DNA of 64,000 bases from an uncultured Clostridia bacterium (GTDB lineage: Bacteria; Bacillota; Clostridia; TANB77; CAG-508): assembly GCA_947632605.1 (NCBI GenBank), contig CANRPX010000001.1:52535-116534 (forward strand). The letters run 5' to 3'. Every line of letters starts with the position of its first letter. Within the stretch, counting starts at the first letter, position 1. The position numbers were made by a program, and so were the translations under genes. Shown piece after piece: positions 19,924 to 31,492 of this stretch. Under the pieces are notes generated by a model that was not told where the DNA came from, searched no databases, and saw nothing but the letters and a program-made list of their open reading frames with translations.

Positions 19924-21537
19924 ATGAGTACAAAGTATATTTTTATAACAGGAGGAGTTGTATCAGGATTAGGAAAAGGAATAACAGCATCATCTTTGGG
20001 AAGACTACTTAAAAACAGAGGATATAAAGTAGTAAATCAAAAGTTTGATCCATATATCAATGTTGATCCAGGAACTATGAGTCCTTATGAACATGGAGAA
20101 GTTTTTGTTACAGATGATGGAGCAGAAACTGATTTGGATTTAGGACATTATGAAAGATTTACTGATGTAAACTTAACTACGAATTGTAGTGTAAGTTCAG
20201 GAAAAATATATCAAAGTGTTATAAGTAAAGAAAGAAGAGGGGATTATTTAGGCAAAACTGTTCAAGTAATTCCTCATGTTACAAATGAAATAAAAGAAAA
20301 TATTTATAGTTTTGAAGGACAAGCAGATATTGTAATAACAGAGTTGGGAGGAACAATTGGAGATATTGAAGGATTAGCATTTGTAGAAGCTATTAGACAA
20401 GTTGGCTTAGAAAAAAATCCTGATGATGTTATGTATATACATGTAACTCTTTTACCATATATAAGTGGTTCAAATGAATTAAAATCAAAACCTACACAAC
20501 ACTCTGTTAAAGAATTACAATCTTTTGGAATAAAACCAGATATTTTAGTTTGTAGATCAGAAACAGATATACCAAATGAAATAAGACAAAAATTAGCTCT
20601 TTTCTGTAATGTTAGACCAGAATGTGTTATACCAAACCTTACTGCTGAAAATCTTTATGCAGTACCACTTATGCTAGAAAAGCAAGGACTAGCAAAAGCT
20701 GTTTGTGAAAAATTAAAATTAGAAAATAAAGAACCTAAAAACGGTGAATGGGAAAAATTAATAGAAACAATTAAGAATCTAAAAGGTGAAGTAAATATAG
20801 CACTAGTTGGAAAATATATGCAACTTCAAGACTCATATTTATCAGTTGCAGAAAGTTTAAGACATGGTGGATTTGCAAATGGAGTAAAAGTTAATGTAGG
20901 ATTTATAGATTCAGAAACAATTAATGAAGACACAGTTTGCGACATTCTTAAAAATTATGATGGAATTTTAGTTCCAGGTGGTTTTGGAAATAGAGGTATT
21001 GAAGGAAAAATAACAGCAATAAAATATGCAAGAGAAAATAAAATACCATTTTTAGGAATTTGTTTAGGAATGCAAATGGCAGTTGTTGAATTTTCTAGAA
21101 ATGTTTTAGGATTAAAAGATGCTAATTCAGCAGAATTTAGTGATGATACTAAAAATCCTGTTATACATATAATGGAAACTCAAAAAAATGTTACTAAAAA
21201 AGGTGGTACAATGAGGCTTGGAAGTTATCCTTGTACTATAAAAAAAGGAAGCTTAGCTTATAAAATCTATGGAAAAGAACATATTGATGAAAGACATAGA
21301 CATAGATTTGAATATAATAATGATTACAAAGAAAGATTAGAAAAAGCAGGACTTATTTGTTCTGGAACTTCACCAGATGGAACTTTAGTTGAAATTGTAG
21401 AAAATATAAATCATCCATTTTTTATAGCAGGACAATTCCATCCAGAATTTAAGTCTAGGCCAGATAAACCAGCACCACTTTTTAAAGCTTTAATAAAAGC
21501 AGCAATCGAAAATAAAAAGCATAAGGGTGTAAAATAA
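19924..21537 (+). CDS. pyrG: CTP synthase
   Basis: 537 aa. It makes CTP from UTP with glutamine as nitrogen donor. The upstream in-frame ATG at 19909 is rejected because AAAGGAG lies between it and the ATG at 19924, which gives the normal N-terminus [19 protein letters not shown]. The synthetase domain comes first. The class I glutamine amidotransferase domain follows, with nucleophile Cys in L-G-I-C-L-G-M-Q and His-Glu in F-H-P-E-F. Its leader carries a terminator, so attenuation by nucleotide level is likely. Confidence 0.96.
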   Translation: MSTKYIFITGGVVSGLGKGITASSLGRLLKNRGYKVVNQKFDPYINVDPGTMSPYEHGEVFVTDDGAETDLDLGHYERFTDVNLTTNCSVSSGKIYQSVISKERRGDYLGKTVQVIPHVTNEIKENIYSFEGQADIVITELGGTIGDIEGLAFVEAIRQVGLEKNPDDVMYIHVTLLPYISGSNELKSKPTQHSVKELQSFGIKPDILVCRSETDIPNEIRQKLALFCNVRPECVIPNLTAENLYAVPLMLEKQGLAKAVCEKLKLENKEPKNGEWEKLIETIKNLKGEVNIALVGKYMQLQDSYLSVAESLRHGGFANGVKVNVGFIDSETINEDTVCDILKNYDGILVPGGFGNRGIEGKITAIKYARENKIPFLGICLGMQMAVVEFSRNVLGLKDANSAEFSDDTKNPVIHIMETQKNVTKKGGTMRLGSYPCTIKKGSLAYKIYGKEHIDERHRHRFEYNNDYKERLEKAGLICSGTSPDGTLVEIVENINHPFFIAGQFHPEFKSRPDKPAPLFKALIKAAIENKKHKGVK

Positions 21538-21539
21538 AA

Positions 21540-22238
21540 ATGAATTATAAATTAGTAAATTTTGAAGACACAATTGACAATGAAAAAATAATAAAATGTG
21601 GAAAATTAAACAATGATATTATTTTTATGAAATATGATGTTTCATTAGGAGATGTCATTATTGCTTCTGAAAATGAATTTGTTATATTAGTTAATAAAGG
21701 ACAAGTATATGATTATAAAGAGAATGAAGGAAACTATTTGGTAAAAGAAATTGACTTAGAAATAGAAGAGCAATGGAAAGATTTATTCATTAGAGATGCA
21801 GAAAATAATGGCTTGTGTGTTATATTTTTTAATAAAAATATAATTAAAAATAATAAATTATTAATTAATAAAGAAGTAGAAAAAGAAAAAACTTTTAACA
21901 ATAAATTAATAAAATATAATATAAATATATATGTAGAATACGATTTTAGAATAGAAAATCCAAGGAATTTTTTAGACAGAATTATAGGATTAAGAAAAGT
22001 ATATACAAAACAAGAAATAATAGAAAAAGTTAGAAAATATATATTAAATTCTATTGAAAAAAGAATAAATACTGAACTAGAAGAATATAAATTAGATATA
22101 GAAAAATTATCTAACAATACTAAAATGATAGATAATTTTAATGAGTATGATTCAAAGCTATTAGAGTATGGTGTTAAATTAATAAGCTATAAAATTGTAA
22201 GATATGAAATAATCGATAAAAAAAATAAATTTTTTTAG
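21540..22238 (+). CDS. Unknown protein, possibly a truncated SPFH / virion-core-like domain
   Basis: 232 aa starting 2 nt after the pyrG stop, so translationally linked. It has no membrane helix and is rich in Lys, Asn and Ile. The region with R-I-E-N-P-R-N-F-L-D-R-I-I-G and the end with L-L-E-Y-G-V-K-L-I-S-Y-K-I-V resemble the SPFH domain of YdjI-like proteins, but the usual C-terminal zinc ribbon is missing. The similarity is from memory and weak, so treat it as an unknown. Confidence 0.55.
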   Translation: MNYKLVNFEDTIDNEKIIKCGKLNNDIIFMKYDVSLGDVIIASENEFVILVNKGQVYDYKENEGNYLVKEIDLEIEEQWKDLFIRDAENNGLCVIFFNKNIIKNNKLLINKEVEKEKTFNNKLIKYNINIYVEYDFRIENPRNFLDRIIGLRKVYTKQEIIEKVRKYILNSIEKRINTELEEYKLDIEKLSNNTKMIDNFNEYDSKLLEYGVKLISYKIVRYEIIDKKNKFF

Positions 22239-22246
22239 AATATATA

Positions 22247-22303
22247 TTGACATTTTAGTAAATAGGGTATAAATTATTAGCAGTCACAGATAATGACTGC
22301 TAA
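22247..22303 (+). promoter_or_regulatory. groESL promoter with CIRCE-like HrcA operator
   Basis: TTGACA (22247-22252) and TATAAA (22268-22273) are followed by a perfect 9-bp inverted repeat with a 9-bp spacer: TTAGCAGTC (22277-22285) and GACTGCTAA (22295-22303). The CIRCE consensus is TTAGCACTC-N9-GAGTGCTAA, so one base is changed symmetrically in each arm. Confidence 0.85.
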
Positions 22304-22316
22304 TTTTAAATTATAA

Positions 22317-22646
<330 letters not shown>

Positions 22647-22650
22647 ATAA

Positions 22651-24309
<1,659 letters not shown>

Positions 24310-24312
24310 AAT

Positions 24313-24350
24313 AAAAAGTGTTAAGCTAAAAAAGCTTAACACTTTTTTAA
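24313..24350 (+). terminator. Terminator of groESL
   Basis: A 15-bp stem (24313-24327 with 24333-24347) ends in a T-run. It also faces the small minus-strand gene. Confidence 0.9.
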
Positions 24351-24372
24351 TTTGACAAAAGATTAAATTTAA

Positions 24373-24495
24373 TTAGCAACAACCTCTATTACCATTATTT
24401 CCACAACAACAGAAAATAATAATTAAAAGAATTATTAATAATAAACAATCATTATCTCCTCCAAATATTCCGCAACAACCTCTGTTTTCTGGCAT
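24373..24495 (-). CDS. Cysteine-rich membrane microprotein (40 aa)
   Basis: A 40-codon frame with a textbook ribosome binding site (AAGGAGG, 8 nt before the ATG). The peptide begins M-P-E-N-R-G-C-C-G-I-F-G-G-D, continues with a hydrophobic Leu/Ile segment of about 11 residues and ends in C-C-C-G-N-N-G-N-R-G-C-C. In total there are eight cysteines in CC or CCC clusters around one short membrane segment. Similar tiny Gly/Cys-rich membrane peptides occur in Clostridia. Its function is unknown. Confidence 0.65.
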   Translation of the reverse strand: MPENRGCCGIFGGDNDCLLLIILLIIIFCCCGNNGNRGCC

Positions 24496-24784
24496 TTTAA
24501 AATCCTCCTTAAATAAAATATGTTATTATAGAAAAATCTATAATTTATTCTAGATATTAAATTTGATGATATAATTTAATATCTAAAAAACTTTAAAAAT
24601 CTTTTGTATGTTATATATTATGAATTCTAAAAAAAAGTGTTACTAATAGTGGTAAAGTAGAAAATAAAATTTTAAAAAAGTATACAAAAAATAATTTTAA
24701 TGATATAATTTGATAAATTGTAAAAGTATGCAAAAGAAAAGTTATTAAATCACATAAGGCACCTAAAAGAAAGGAAAGATAGAA
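24496..24784. other. Intergenic region ahead of mutL
   Basis: AT-rich spacer between the divergent microprotein gene and mutL. A TATAAT-like box occurs near 24703. No gene or strong hairpin was seen. Confidence 0.4.
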
Positions 24785-27406
24785 ATGGGAAACATAGTTT
24801 TATTAGATGATTTAACTATAAATAAAATAGCAGCAGGTGAAGTTATAGAAAGACCAGCTTCAGTAGTAAAAGAAATGCTAGAAAATTCAATTGATGCGGG
24901 AGCAAAAAATATAACTGTTGAAGTAAAAAATGGAGGAATTTCTTTAATAAAAATAACAGATGATGGCTGTGGAATATCAGAAGATGATATGGAAATAGCC
25001 TTTGAAAGACATGCTACAAGTAAAATAAGAAATGCAGAAGATCTTGAAGTTGTAAGAACAATGGGGTTCAGAGGAGAGGCATTAGCTAGTATTGCATCTA
25101 TTGCAAGAGTTGAAATGATTTCAAAAACACAAAATGAAGATGTAGCTCATAAATTAGTTGTTGAAGGTGGAAAAACAATTGAATTTATGGATACAGCAAG
25201 ATCTGTAGGAACAACAATTACTGTTCAAAACTTATTTTATAATACTCCAGTTAGATATAAATTTTTAAAGAAAGATTATACAGAAGCAGGATATATTGAA
25301 GATATAGTTACAAGAATAGCATTAGTAAATAGAAATGTTGCAATTAAACTTATAAGTAATGGTAAAACTATTATACAAACAAATGGAAATGGTGATTTAA
25401 AAACAGTTATATATAGTATATATGGAAAAGATGTTGCTGCAGAAATTATAGAAGTAGATTATGAATTTGAAGGAATAAAAATAACAGGAGCTATTGGAAA
25501 ACCAGTTATAGCTAGAGGAAATAGGGCAAATCAATTATTCTTTTTAAATGGAAGATATATAAAAGATAAAAATTTAACAGCTGCAGCAGACCAAGCATAT
25601 AAAGGAATGATTCCTGTCGGAAGATTCGGATTTATAGTTCTTAATTTAGATATGGATCCAAAATTAGTAGATGTAAATGTTCATCCAGCTAAATTAGAAG
25701 TAAGATTTGAAGATGAAGCTAAGGTATTTAAAGCGGTATATCATGCTATAAAATCAAATTTAGCTCAATCTGAACTTGTTGCAGATGTTGAAAAAACAAT
25801 AGATAGTTCTTCAATATTAAATGAAATTTCTAGTAACAATAATTTAGAATCTGAAAATTTATCAAAACAAGGAACTATAATAACAGAAAATGTTGGTGAG
25901 CTAATAAATGATAAATTTATGGAGAAATATGAGAAAAAGAATGGTTTAACAGGATTTTTCAAAAAGATAATGAAAGAACCAGAAGAAACTCAAGAAGAAT
26001 TAAATAATAATACATTAGAAGAAATATTTAAATACAGAAATAATATGGTAAACAGTGAAAAAACTGATGTAGATAATTCAGAAGAAGTAAAAGATGACTT
26101 TCTTAAAAAAATCTTGTCTTCTAACAATGAAAATAAACAACAAGAATCTGACAATAAAACAGAAGATGGCTTTTCATTAAATAAAACATCTTTTGATGAA
26201 ACAAGAGAAATAAATGTAGAAAATGTAAATAAATTAATTAAAGATGCAACAAGAGATATAGAATCTACTAAAATGATGGATAAAGAAAGTACACAAATAA
26301 TAAATTCACAAGAATTAAAAAATGAAGAATTAGAAAAAACACAAATTTTAGATGTGTCATCATTAAAACAAGAATCCTCTCAGGACACAGTAATTGCAGA
26401 AACAAATAAAATAAATAATCTACCAGAAAATACAATTTCTTTAAATGAAAATATAAATGAAGAAATATCAAAAAATGAAGAAGAAAAAGTAGAAGTAATA
26501 GAAAATACTACTAATAATAATGCAGAAATTGATAATGATGATTTTTCAAAAATAGCACAAAAATTATTTGAAGAAAGAACAAATTTAGATAACACACAAT
26601 CCATAGATACTTCAAAAGTTAGAGAAGCTATAAATGAAACTAAATTTGAAGAAAATCCAGAATTTGATCAAATGTATAAAAAAACATTTGGTAGTGATAC
26701 ATCAGCTGTTAGAAGAGAAAAAGAATTAGAAGAGGAAGAAAAGAAAAAGATAGATGCTTCAAATGATTTTTCTTATGCTTCAGAAAATATGAATGTATTT
26801 GAAGAAGAAAAAGAAGAAGCAGTTAAAGAAATTCCTTATAAATTTATTGGAATAGTATTTTCTACTTATATAATTATAGAAATAAAGAATGAGATGTATG
26901 TTATAGATCAACATGCAGCACATGAAAGAATAATGTATGAAAAAATAAAAGAAAATTATTATAGTGATGAACAAAAAGATGAACAATTTTTATTATTACC
27001 AGATGTTATTACATTAACACATAAAGAAATGTCTATTGCAAAAGAAAATGTTGAAATGTTTGCAAAGGCAGGATTTACATTCGAAGAGTTTGGAGAAAAT
27101 ACAATAAAATTAATGTCTGTTCCTAGCATGTGTGAAGATTTAAATACAAAGCAATTATTCTTAGATATTTTAGATGAAATAGATACAGTAGCTGTTACAG
27201 CAAGACAAGAAAAAGAAGATAAATTTATTGCAACTGTTGCATGTAAATCAGCAGTAAAAGCAAAAATGAAATTGGATGAGCAAGAAGTTAAAAATTTAAT
27301 GAATAAATTATTAGAACTTCCAAATCCTTTTACTTGTCCACATGGTAGACCAACAGCTATAAAAATGACAAAATATGATTTAGAAAAAAAATTTAATAGG
27401 AGATAA
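24785..27406 (+). CDS. mutL: DNA mismatch repair protein MutL, with a long acidic linker
   Basis: 873 aa, clearly longer than the usual 600-650. The N-terminal GHKL ATPase has E-N-S-I-D-A-G-A, D-G-C-G-I-S, R-H-A-T-S-K-I and G-F-R-G-E-A-L. The C-terminal domain carries the endonuclease motif D-Q-H-A-A-H-E-R-I-M-Y-E at about 708-719 and C-P-H-G-R-P-T near the end, so it should nick DNA itself as in MutH-less bacteria. Between them (about 335-680) is a low-complexity Glu/Asn/Lys/Thr stretch. AAAGGAAAG precedes the ATG. miaA follows after 3 bp. No mutS is adjacent. Confidence 0.95.
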   Translation: MGNIVLLDDLTINKIAAGEVIERPASVVKEMLENSIDAGAKNITVEVKNGGISLIKITDDGCGISEDDMEIAFERHATSKIRNAEDLEVVRTMGFRGEALASIASIARVEMISKTQNEDVAHKLVVEGGKTIEFMDTARSVGTTITVQNLFYNTPVRYKFLKKDYTEAGYIEDIVTRIALVNRNVAIKLISNGKTIIQTNGNGDLKTVIYSIYGKDVAAEIIEVDYEFEGIKITGAIGKPVIARGNRANQLFFLNGRYIKDKNLTAAADQAYKGMIPVGRFGFIVLNLDMDPKLVDVNVHPAKLEVRFEDEAKVFKAVYHAIKSNLAQSELVADVEKTIDSSSILNEISSNNNLESENLSKQGTIITENVGELINDKFMEKYEKKNGLTGFFKKIMKEPEETQEELNNNTLEEIFKYRNNMVNSEKTDVDNSEEVKDDFLKKILSSNNENKQQESDNKTEDGFSLNKTSFDETREINVENVNKLIKDATRDIESTKMMDKESTQIINSQELKNEELEKTQILDVSSLKQESSQDTVIAETNKINNLPENTISLNENINEEISKNEEEKVEVIENTTNNNAEIDNDDFSKIAQKLFEERTNLDNTQSIDTSKVREAINETKFEENPEFDQMYKKTFGSDTSAVRREKELEEEEKKKIDASNDFSYASENMNVFEEEKEEAVKEIPYKFIGIVFSTYIIIEIKNEMYVIDQHAAHERIMYEKIKENYYSDEQKDEQFLLLPDVITLTHKEMSIAKENVEMFAKAGFTFEEFGENTIKLMSVPSMCEDLNTKQLFLDILDEIDTVAVTARQEKEDKFIATVACKSAVKAKMKLDEQEVKNLMNKLLELPNPFTCPHGRPTAIKMTKYDLEKKFNRR

Positions 27407-27409
27407 TTA

Positions 27410-28327
27410 ATGAAACCTAAAATTGTAGTTATTGTTGGACCAACTGCGTCTGGAAAAACATCTTTGTCAATTGAACTTGCAAAAAAAATAAATGGGGAAA
27501 TTATTTCTTCAGATTCAATGCAGATTTATAAAGATATGAATATTGGTACAGCAAAAGTTACAAAAGAAGAAGCACAAAATATAAAACATTATTTAATTGA
27601 TTTTTTATCTCCAGAAGAAAGATATACAGTTTCAGATTTTAAAAAAGATAGTGAAAAAGCAATAAGTGAAATTTTATCAAAAGGAAAAATGCCAATTGTA
27701 GTTGGTGGTACAGGATTATATGTTAATTCTTTGATATATGGAATTGAATATCAAGATATGGAATATGATGAAGAATATAGAAATGAATTAATGAAAAAAG
27801 CAGAAACACCTGAAGGATTAAAAGAACTTTATGAAGAAGCAAATAAAATTGATTCAGAAGCTATGAAAAAAATTAGTGAAAATGACAAAAAAAGAATAGT
27901 TAGAGTTTTGGAAATATATAAAGCAACAGGAAAAACAAAAACAGAACAAGAAATATTATCTAAACAAAAAGAATTGAAATATGATTTTAAAATTTTTGGA
28001 ATTACGTTTGATAGAGAAAAACTTTATAACAGGATAAATCGTAGAGTAGATATAATGATTGATCAAGGTTTAGAAGAAGAAGTAAAAAATTTAATTTCAA
28101 AGTATTCAAAATTTCCAACAGCTATGCAAGGATTAGGATATAAGGAAGTTGTACAATATTTTGATGGAGAATTATCTCGCGAAGAAATGATTGAGAAAAT
28201 AAAACAAGAATCAAGAAGATATGCAAAAAGACAATTAACTTGGTTTAGAAAAAATAAAGATATTATCTGGCTTAATGGAGAAGACGATGTTTCATATAAT
28301 GTAAGTCAAATTATAAAGGAGTTATAG
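27410..28327 (+). CDS. miaA: tRNA dimethylallyltransferase MiaA
   Basis: 305 aa. It adds a dimethylallyl group to N6 of A37 in tRNAs that read UNN codons. The P-loop G-P-T-A-S-G-K-T-S is at about residues 10-18, followed by S-S-D-S-M-Q-I-Y-K and G-G-T-G-L-Y-V-N, all family hallmarks. It starts 3 bp after mutL (ATG after TAGGAG) and its stop overlaps the next start by one base, so the three genes form one operon. Confidence 0.96.
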   Translation: MKPKIVVIVGPTASGKTSLSIELAKKINGEIISSDSMQIYKDMNIGTAKVTKEEAQNIKHYLIDFLSPEERYTVSDFKKDSEKAISEILSKGKMPIVVGGTGLYVNSLIYGIEYQDMEYDEEYRNELMKKAETPEGLKELYEEANKIDSEAMKKISENDKKRIVRVLEIYKATGKTKTEQEILSKQKELKYDFKIFGITFDREKLYNRINRRVDIMIDQGLEEEVKNLISKYSKFPTAMQGLGYKEVVQYFDGELSREEMIEKIKQESRRYAKRQLTWFRKNKDIIWLNGEDDVSYNVSQIIKEL

Positions 28328-29550
28328 TGAAAAAAGTACAAGACGAGAATAGTAAATTTAAAGTTTTTGCAACAATATTATGTATGGCTTTTATTATTTT
28401 TTTAGTAACAAATAGTACAAAAGTTTTCAAAAAACCAACTAATGTATATGTAGTTGCAAATGGTTCTTTGTCAGAAGAAGAAACAGCAGAAGGATATATT
28501 ATTAGAGATGAAATCGTTTTGCAAGGAGAAAATTATAAAAATGGAATGGTGCAAGTTCTTTCAGATGGAGAAAGAGTTGCAAAATCTGAAATAGTTTTTA
28601 GATATTATTCTAATAGTGAAGAATCAATTTTAAATGAAATAGCAAAATTAGATGAAGAAATAAGTGAAATCCTTGAAAATAGTGGAATGAATTTACCTTC
28701 AAGCGATATAGTTAGTATAGAAAAACAAATAGAAACAACAGTTGATTCAATGTATGATTTAAATTATTTACAAAAAATTCAAGAGAATAAAAATAAAATT
28801 GAAGCATATATATCTAAGAAGGCACAAATTACTGGAACATTAAGTCCATCTGATTCTTATGTAAGACAATTAACAGATAAAAGAAATGAGTTAGAAAAAG
28901 AAATAGAAAATGGTTCAGAAACAATGTATGCACCAATTTCTGGAATGGCATCTTATAGAGTTGATGGTTTGGAAAACATACTATTAGCAGATAATTTTGA
29001 TTATTTAAATTCGGAATTATTAGATAGTTTTAATTTAAAGATTGGAGCAGTTGTGCCATTAAGTAGCGAAAAAGGAAAAGTATTTAATAACTTTGAATGT
29101 TATATAGCAACATCTATTAATTCAGAAAAAGCTATGCTTGCACAAGTTGGAGATGAAGTAACTTTAAGGTTATCTGATTCAAATGAAATTGATGCAGAAA
29201 TTGTTTATATAAAAGAAGAAAATGAAAATAGAATTTTAGTTTTTAAAATAAAAGAAGATGTATCAGAACTTATAGAATATAGAAAGATATCTTTTGAGAT
29301 TATATGGTGGAAATATTCAGGATTAAAAATAAGTAATTCTTGTTTAACCGAAGAAAATGATATAACGTATGTAGAAAAAGATAGGACAGGCTTTGTGGAA
29401 AAAATACCAATAAAAGTATTAAGACAAAATGACACTTATTCAATTGTAGAAAATTATACTGATGAAGAATTATTAGATTTAGGATATAGTGAAGAAGAAA
29501 TTGAAGATTTAAATAAGATTAGATTATATGATGAAATAATATTACACTAA
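28327..29550 (+). CDS. HlyD-like membrane-anchored protein
   Basis: 407 aa starting with GTG that shares its first base with the miaA stop. One N-terminal membrane helix (about residues 13-30) is followed by a beta-rich extracellular part with a coiled-coil hairpin (about 90-200) and a barrel-like region. This is the layout of HlyD-family periplasmic adaptor proteins, although no transporter is beside it. In other Clostridia a similar protein lies next to sepF, as here. A specific function cannot be assigned. Confidence 0.6.
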   Translation: MKKVQDENSKFKVFATILCMAFIIFLVTNSTKVFKKPTNVYVVANGSLSEEETAEGYIIRDEIVLQGENYKNGMVQVLSDGERVAKSEIVFRYYSNSEESILNEIAKLDEEISEILENSGMNLPSSDIVSIEKQIETTVDSMYDLNYLQKIQENKNKIEAYISKKAQITGTLSPSDSYVRQLTDKRNELEKEIENGSETMYAPISGMASYRVDGLENILLADNFDYLNSELLDSFNLKIGAVVPLSSEKGKVFNNFECYIATSINSEKAMLAQVGDEVTLRLSDSNEIDAEIVYIKEENENRILVFKIKEDVSELIEYRKISFEIIWWKYSGLKISNSCLTEENDITYVEKDRTGFVEKIPIKVLRQNDTYSIVENYTDEELLDLGYSEEEIEDLNKIRLYDEIILH

Positions 29551-29718
29551 GCACAAAAAAGTTACAAAAAAAATACAAAAGAATTACAAAAAAATTATTT
29601 TTTTATAACAATTGGCAAAAATGGGAAAAAATGCTTGACTTTATGAAAAAAAAGATAGATACTATATACATATTAAAGCTACAAATGAAGAGAAAAAATT
29701 AGGAGGTCTTTTAAAAAA

Positions 29719-30198
29719 ATGGCAGGAATATCATCATTTAAAAAATTTGTTGATTCATTATGGGGAGAACCAGAAGATTCTCAAGAAGATTATGAAGAAG
29801 AAAACATCTACAATACTGATTATGCAGATGATTATGAAAATGAAGAAGAAAATGAAGGAAATGGTGGCTTTTTCGCTAAAAAGAAAAAGAATGTTGTGCA
29901 AATGCCACAAACACAACAATTAACTATGAAGATAGCTAAGCCAACTAATTTTGACCAAGCTGATGAGATTATTATGCAATTAAAAGCTAAACATGCAGTT
30001 GTTATAAATTTAGAGTATGTTAGCAAAGATGTAGGAAGAAGAATCGTTGATGCTGTTTGTGGTGCAGCTAAAGCTTTAGATGGAAATATGGAAAAAGTGT
30101 CTAATTCAATATTTGTTGTTGCTCCATATAACTATGACATTATTAATGAAATTACAAAAGAGAAAATAGAGAGCAAATTTTCTAATCCATGGAGATAG
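29719..30198 (+). CDS. sepF: Cell division protein SepF
   Basis: 159 aa. It tethers and bundles FtsZ filaments at the membrane. A short amphipathic N-terminus (M-A-G-I-S-S-F-K-K-F) is followed by an acidic linker (about 20-55) and the SepF domain with P-T-N-F-D-Q-A-D-E-I and V-V-N-L-type strands (V-V-I-N-L-E-Y-V). AGGAGG precedes the ATG. divIVA follows 23 bp downstream, the usual division-gene neighbour. Confidence 0.93.
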   Translation: MAGISSFKKFVDSLWGEPEDSQEDYEEENIYNTDYADDYENEEENEGNGGFFAKKKKNVVQMPQTQQLTMKIAKPTNFDQADEIIMQLKAKHAVVINLEYVSKDVGRRIVDAVCGAAKALDGNMEKVSNSIFVVAPYNYDIINEITKEKIESKFSNPWR

Positions 30199-30221
30199 AA
30201 TAACAGGTAGGAGGAAAGGCC

Positions 30222-30671
30222 ATGTTAACACCGTTAGATATAGAAAATAAGAGATTTTCAAAAACCTTAAAAGGCTATAATGTTGATGAAGTTGACGACT
30301 TTTTAGATCAACTTACAATAGATTATGAAAAATTATATAAAGAAAATTCAGAATTAAAAGAACAAGTAGAAGAAAGTAAAAAAGATTTAGAACATTATAA
30401 AAATGTTGAGCGTACACTTCAAAATACATTAGTTATGGCTCAAACAACAGCAGAAGATATAAAAACAAATGCACAAGAAAGAGCAACACAAATTATTAGA
30501 GATGCACAAAGTGAAGCTAAAAGAGCAACAGAAACAATATCTCAAGAAGAATTTGAAATAAGAAAAAGAACAGAAGAATTAAAAAGACAATTTGATGTAT
30601 ATAAAGCAAAAATGGAAGCATTATTAATATCACAATTAGAATTATTACAAGATAAACATGATGAAGAATAA
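30222..30671 (+). CDS. divIVA: DivIVA-family protein
   Basis: 149 aa. The N-terminal membrane-curvature domain has the hallmark M-L-T-P-L-D-I-E-N-K-R-F and L-K-G-Y-N-V-D-E-V-D-D-F-L-D. A long coiled coil of about 100 residues follows, shorter than in B. subtilis DivIVA. It localises to division sites and poles. TAGGAGG precedes the ATG, and a clear terminator follows. Confidence 0.92.
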   Translation: MLTPLDIENKRFSKTLKGYNVDEVDDFLDQLTIDYEKLYKENSELKEQVEESKKDLEHYKNVERTLQNTLVMAQTTAEDIKTNAQERATQIIRDAQSEAKRATETISQEEFEIRKRTEELKRQFDVYKAKMEALLISQLELLQDKHDEE

Positions 30672-30687
30672 TATTTAATAATAGATG

Positions 30688-30709
30688 GAGTGCAAAAGCA
30701 CTCTTTTTT
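30688..30709 (+). terminator. Terminator of sepF-divIVA
   Basis: The short GC-rich stem GAGTGC/GCACTC with loop AAAA is followed by a T-run. Confidence 0.85.
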
Positions 30710-30893
30710 ATTTTTTATAAATTAAAACTAAGTTTTATATCATAAAAAAATAGAATGTTACATTCTTAAAAGTCTTGTTAAATCAAGATTACAGTAGAAT
30801 TAAGTATGTATTACATTTGTGTTAATCTTATTGACTTATCCATATTTTGGAATAAAATATTATATATAGTATAATTGTGCGTATAGGAGTTAT

Positions 30894-31460
30894 ATGAGAA
30901 TAATAAGTGGAACTTTAAGAGGAAGTAAACTTTTTACTTTAGAGGGCGAAAATACAAGACCAACACTAGATAGAGTAAAAGAAGCACTTTTTAGTAAAAT
31001 AAATTATAACTTATTTGATGCGAAAGTTTTAGATTTGTTTTCTGGAAGTGGTGCTTTAGCTTTAGAATCCTTAAGTAGAGGCGCAGAAATTGCTTATTTA
31101 TGTGACTCTTCACGAGATGCAATAAAAATAATTAAACAAAATATTGATAAAACAAGAATGCTAGATAAGACTGTATTACTTAATTGTGATTATAAGAAAG
31201 CTCTATTAGAATTAAAAGAAAAAAATTTAAAGTTTAATATAGTTTTTTTAGATCCACCTTATAAAACTGATTTTGCAGAAAATGCTGCAAAAGAAATAAT
31301 AAAAAATAATTTGCTAGATAATGAAGGTACTATTATTTTAGAAACAGATAATAAGGAAAAAGTAATAGAAAACTTAGATTTAGATTTACTAAAGATAAAA
31401 GATATAAAAAAATACGGAAGAATATATCTTCTATTTTTAGAAAAGAATATACAAAATTAA
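30894..31460 (+). CDS. rsmD: 16S rRNA (guanine966-N2)-methyltransferase RsmD
   Basis: 188 aa. It begins M-R-I-I-S-G-T-L-R-G and then T-R-P-T-L-D-R-V-K-E-A-L-F, typical of RsmD. The SAM-binding motif V-L-D-L-F-S-G-S-G-A-L and the catalytic F-L-D-P-P-Y (about residues 117-122, a D-P-P-Y type motif) are intact. A TATAAT box at 30870-30875 is close to the ATG, giving a short leader with TAGGAG as the ribosome binding site. Confidence 0.93.
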   Translation: MRIISGTLRGSKLFTLEGENTRPTLDRVKEALFSKINYNLFDAKVLDLFSGSGALALESLSRGAEIAYLCDSSRDAIKIIKQNIDKTRMLDKTVLLNCDYKKALLELKEKNLKFNIVFLDPPYKTDFAENAAKEIIKNNLLDNEGTIILETDNKEKVIENLDLDLLKIKDIKKYGRIYLLFLEKNIQN

Positions 31461-31492
31461 TTTTTGTATACATTGGAAAGGAATGAAAAAAG

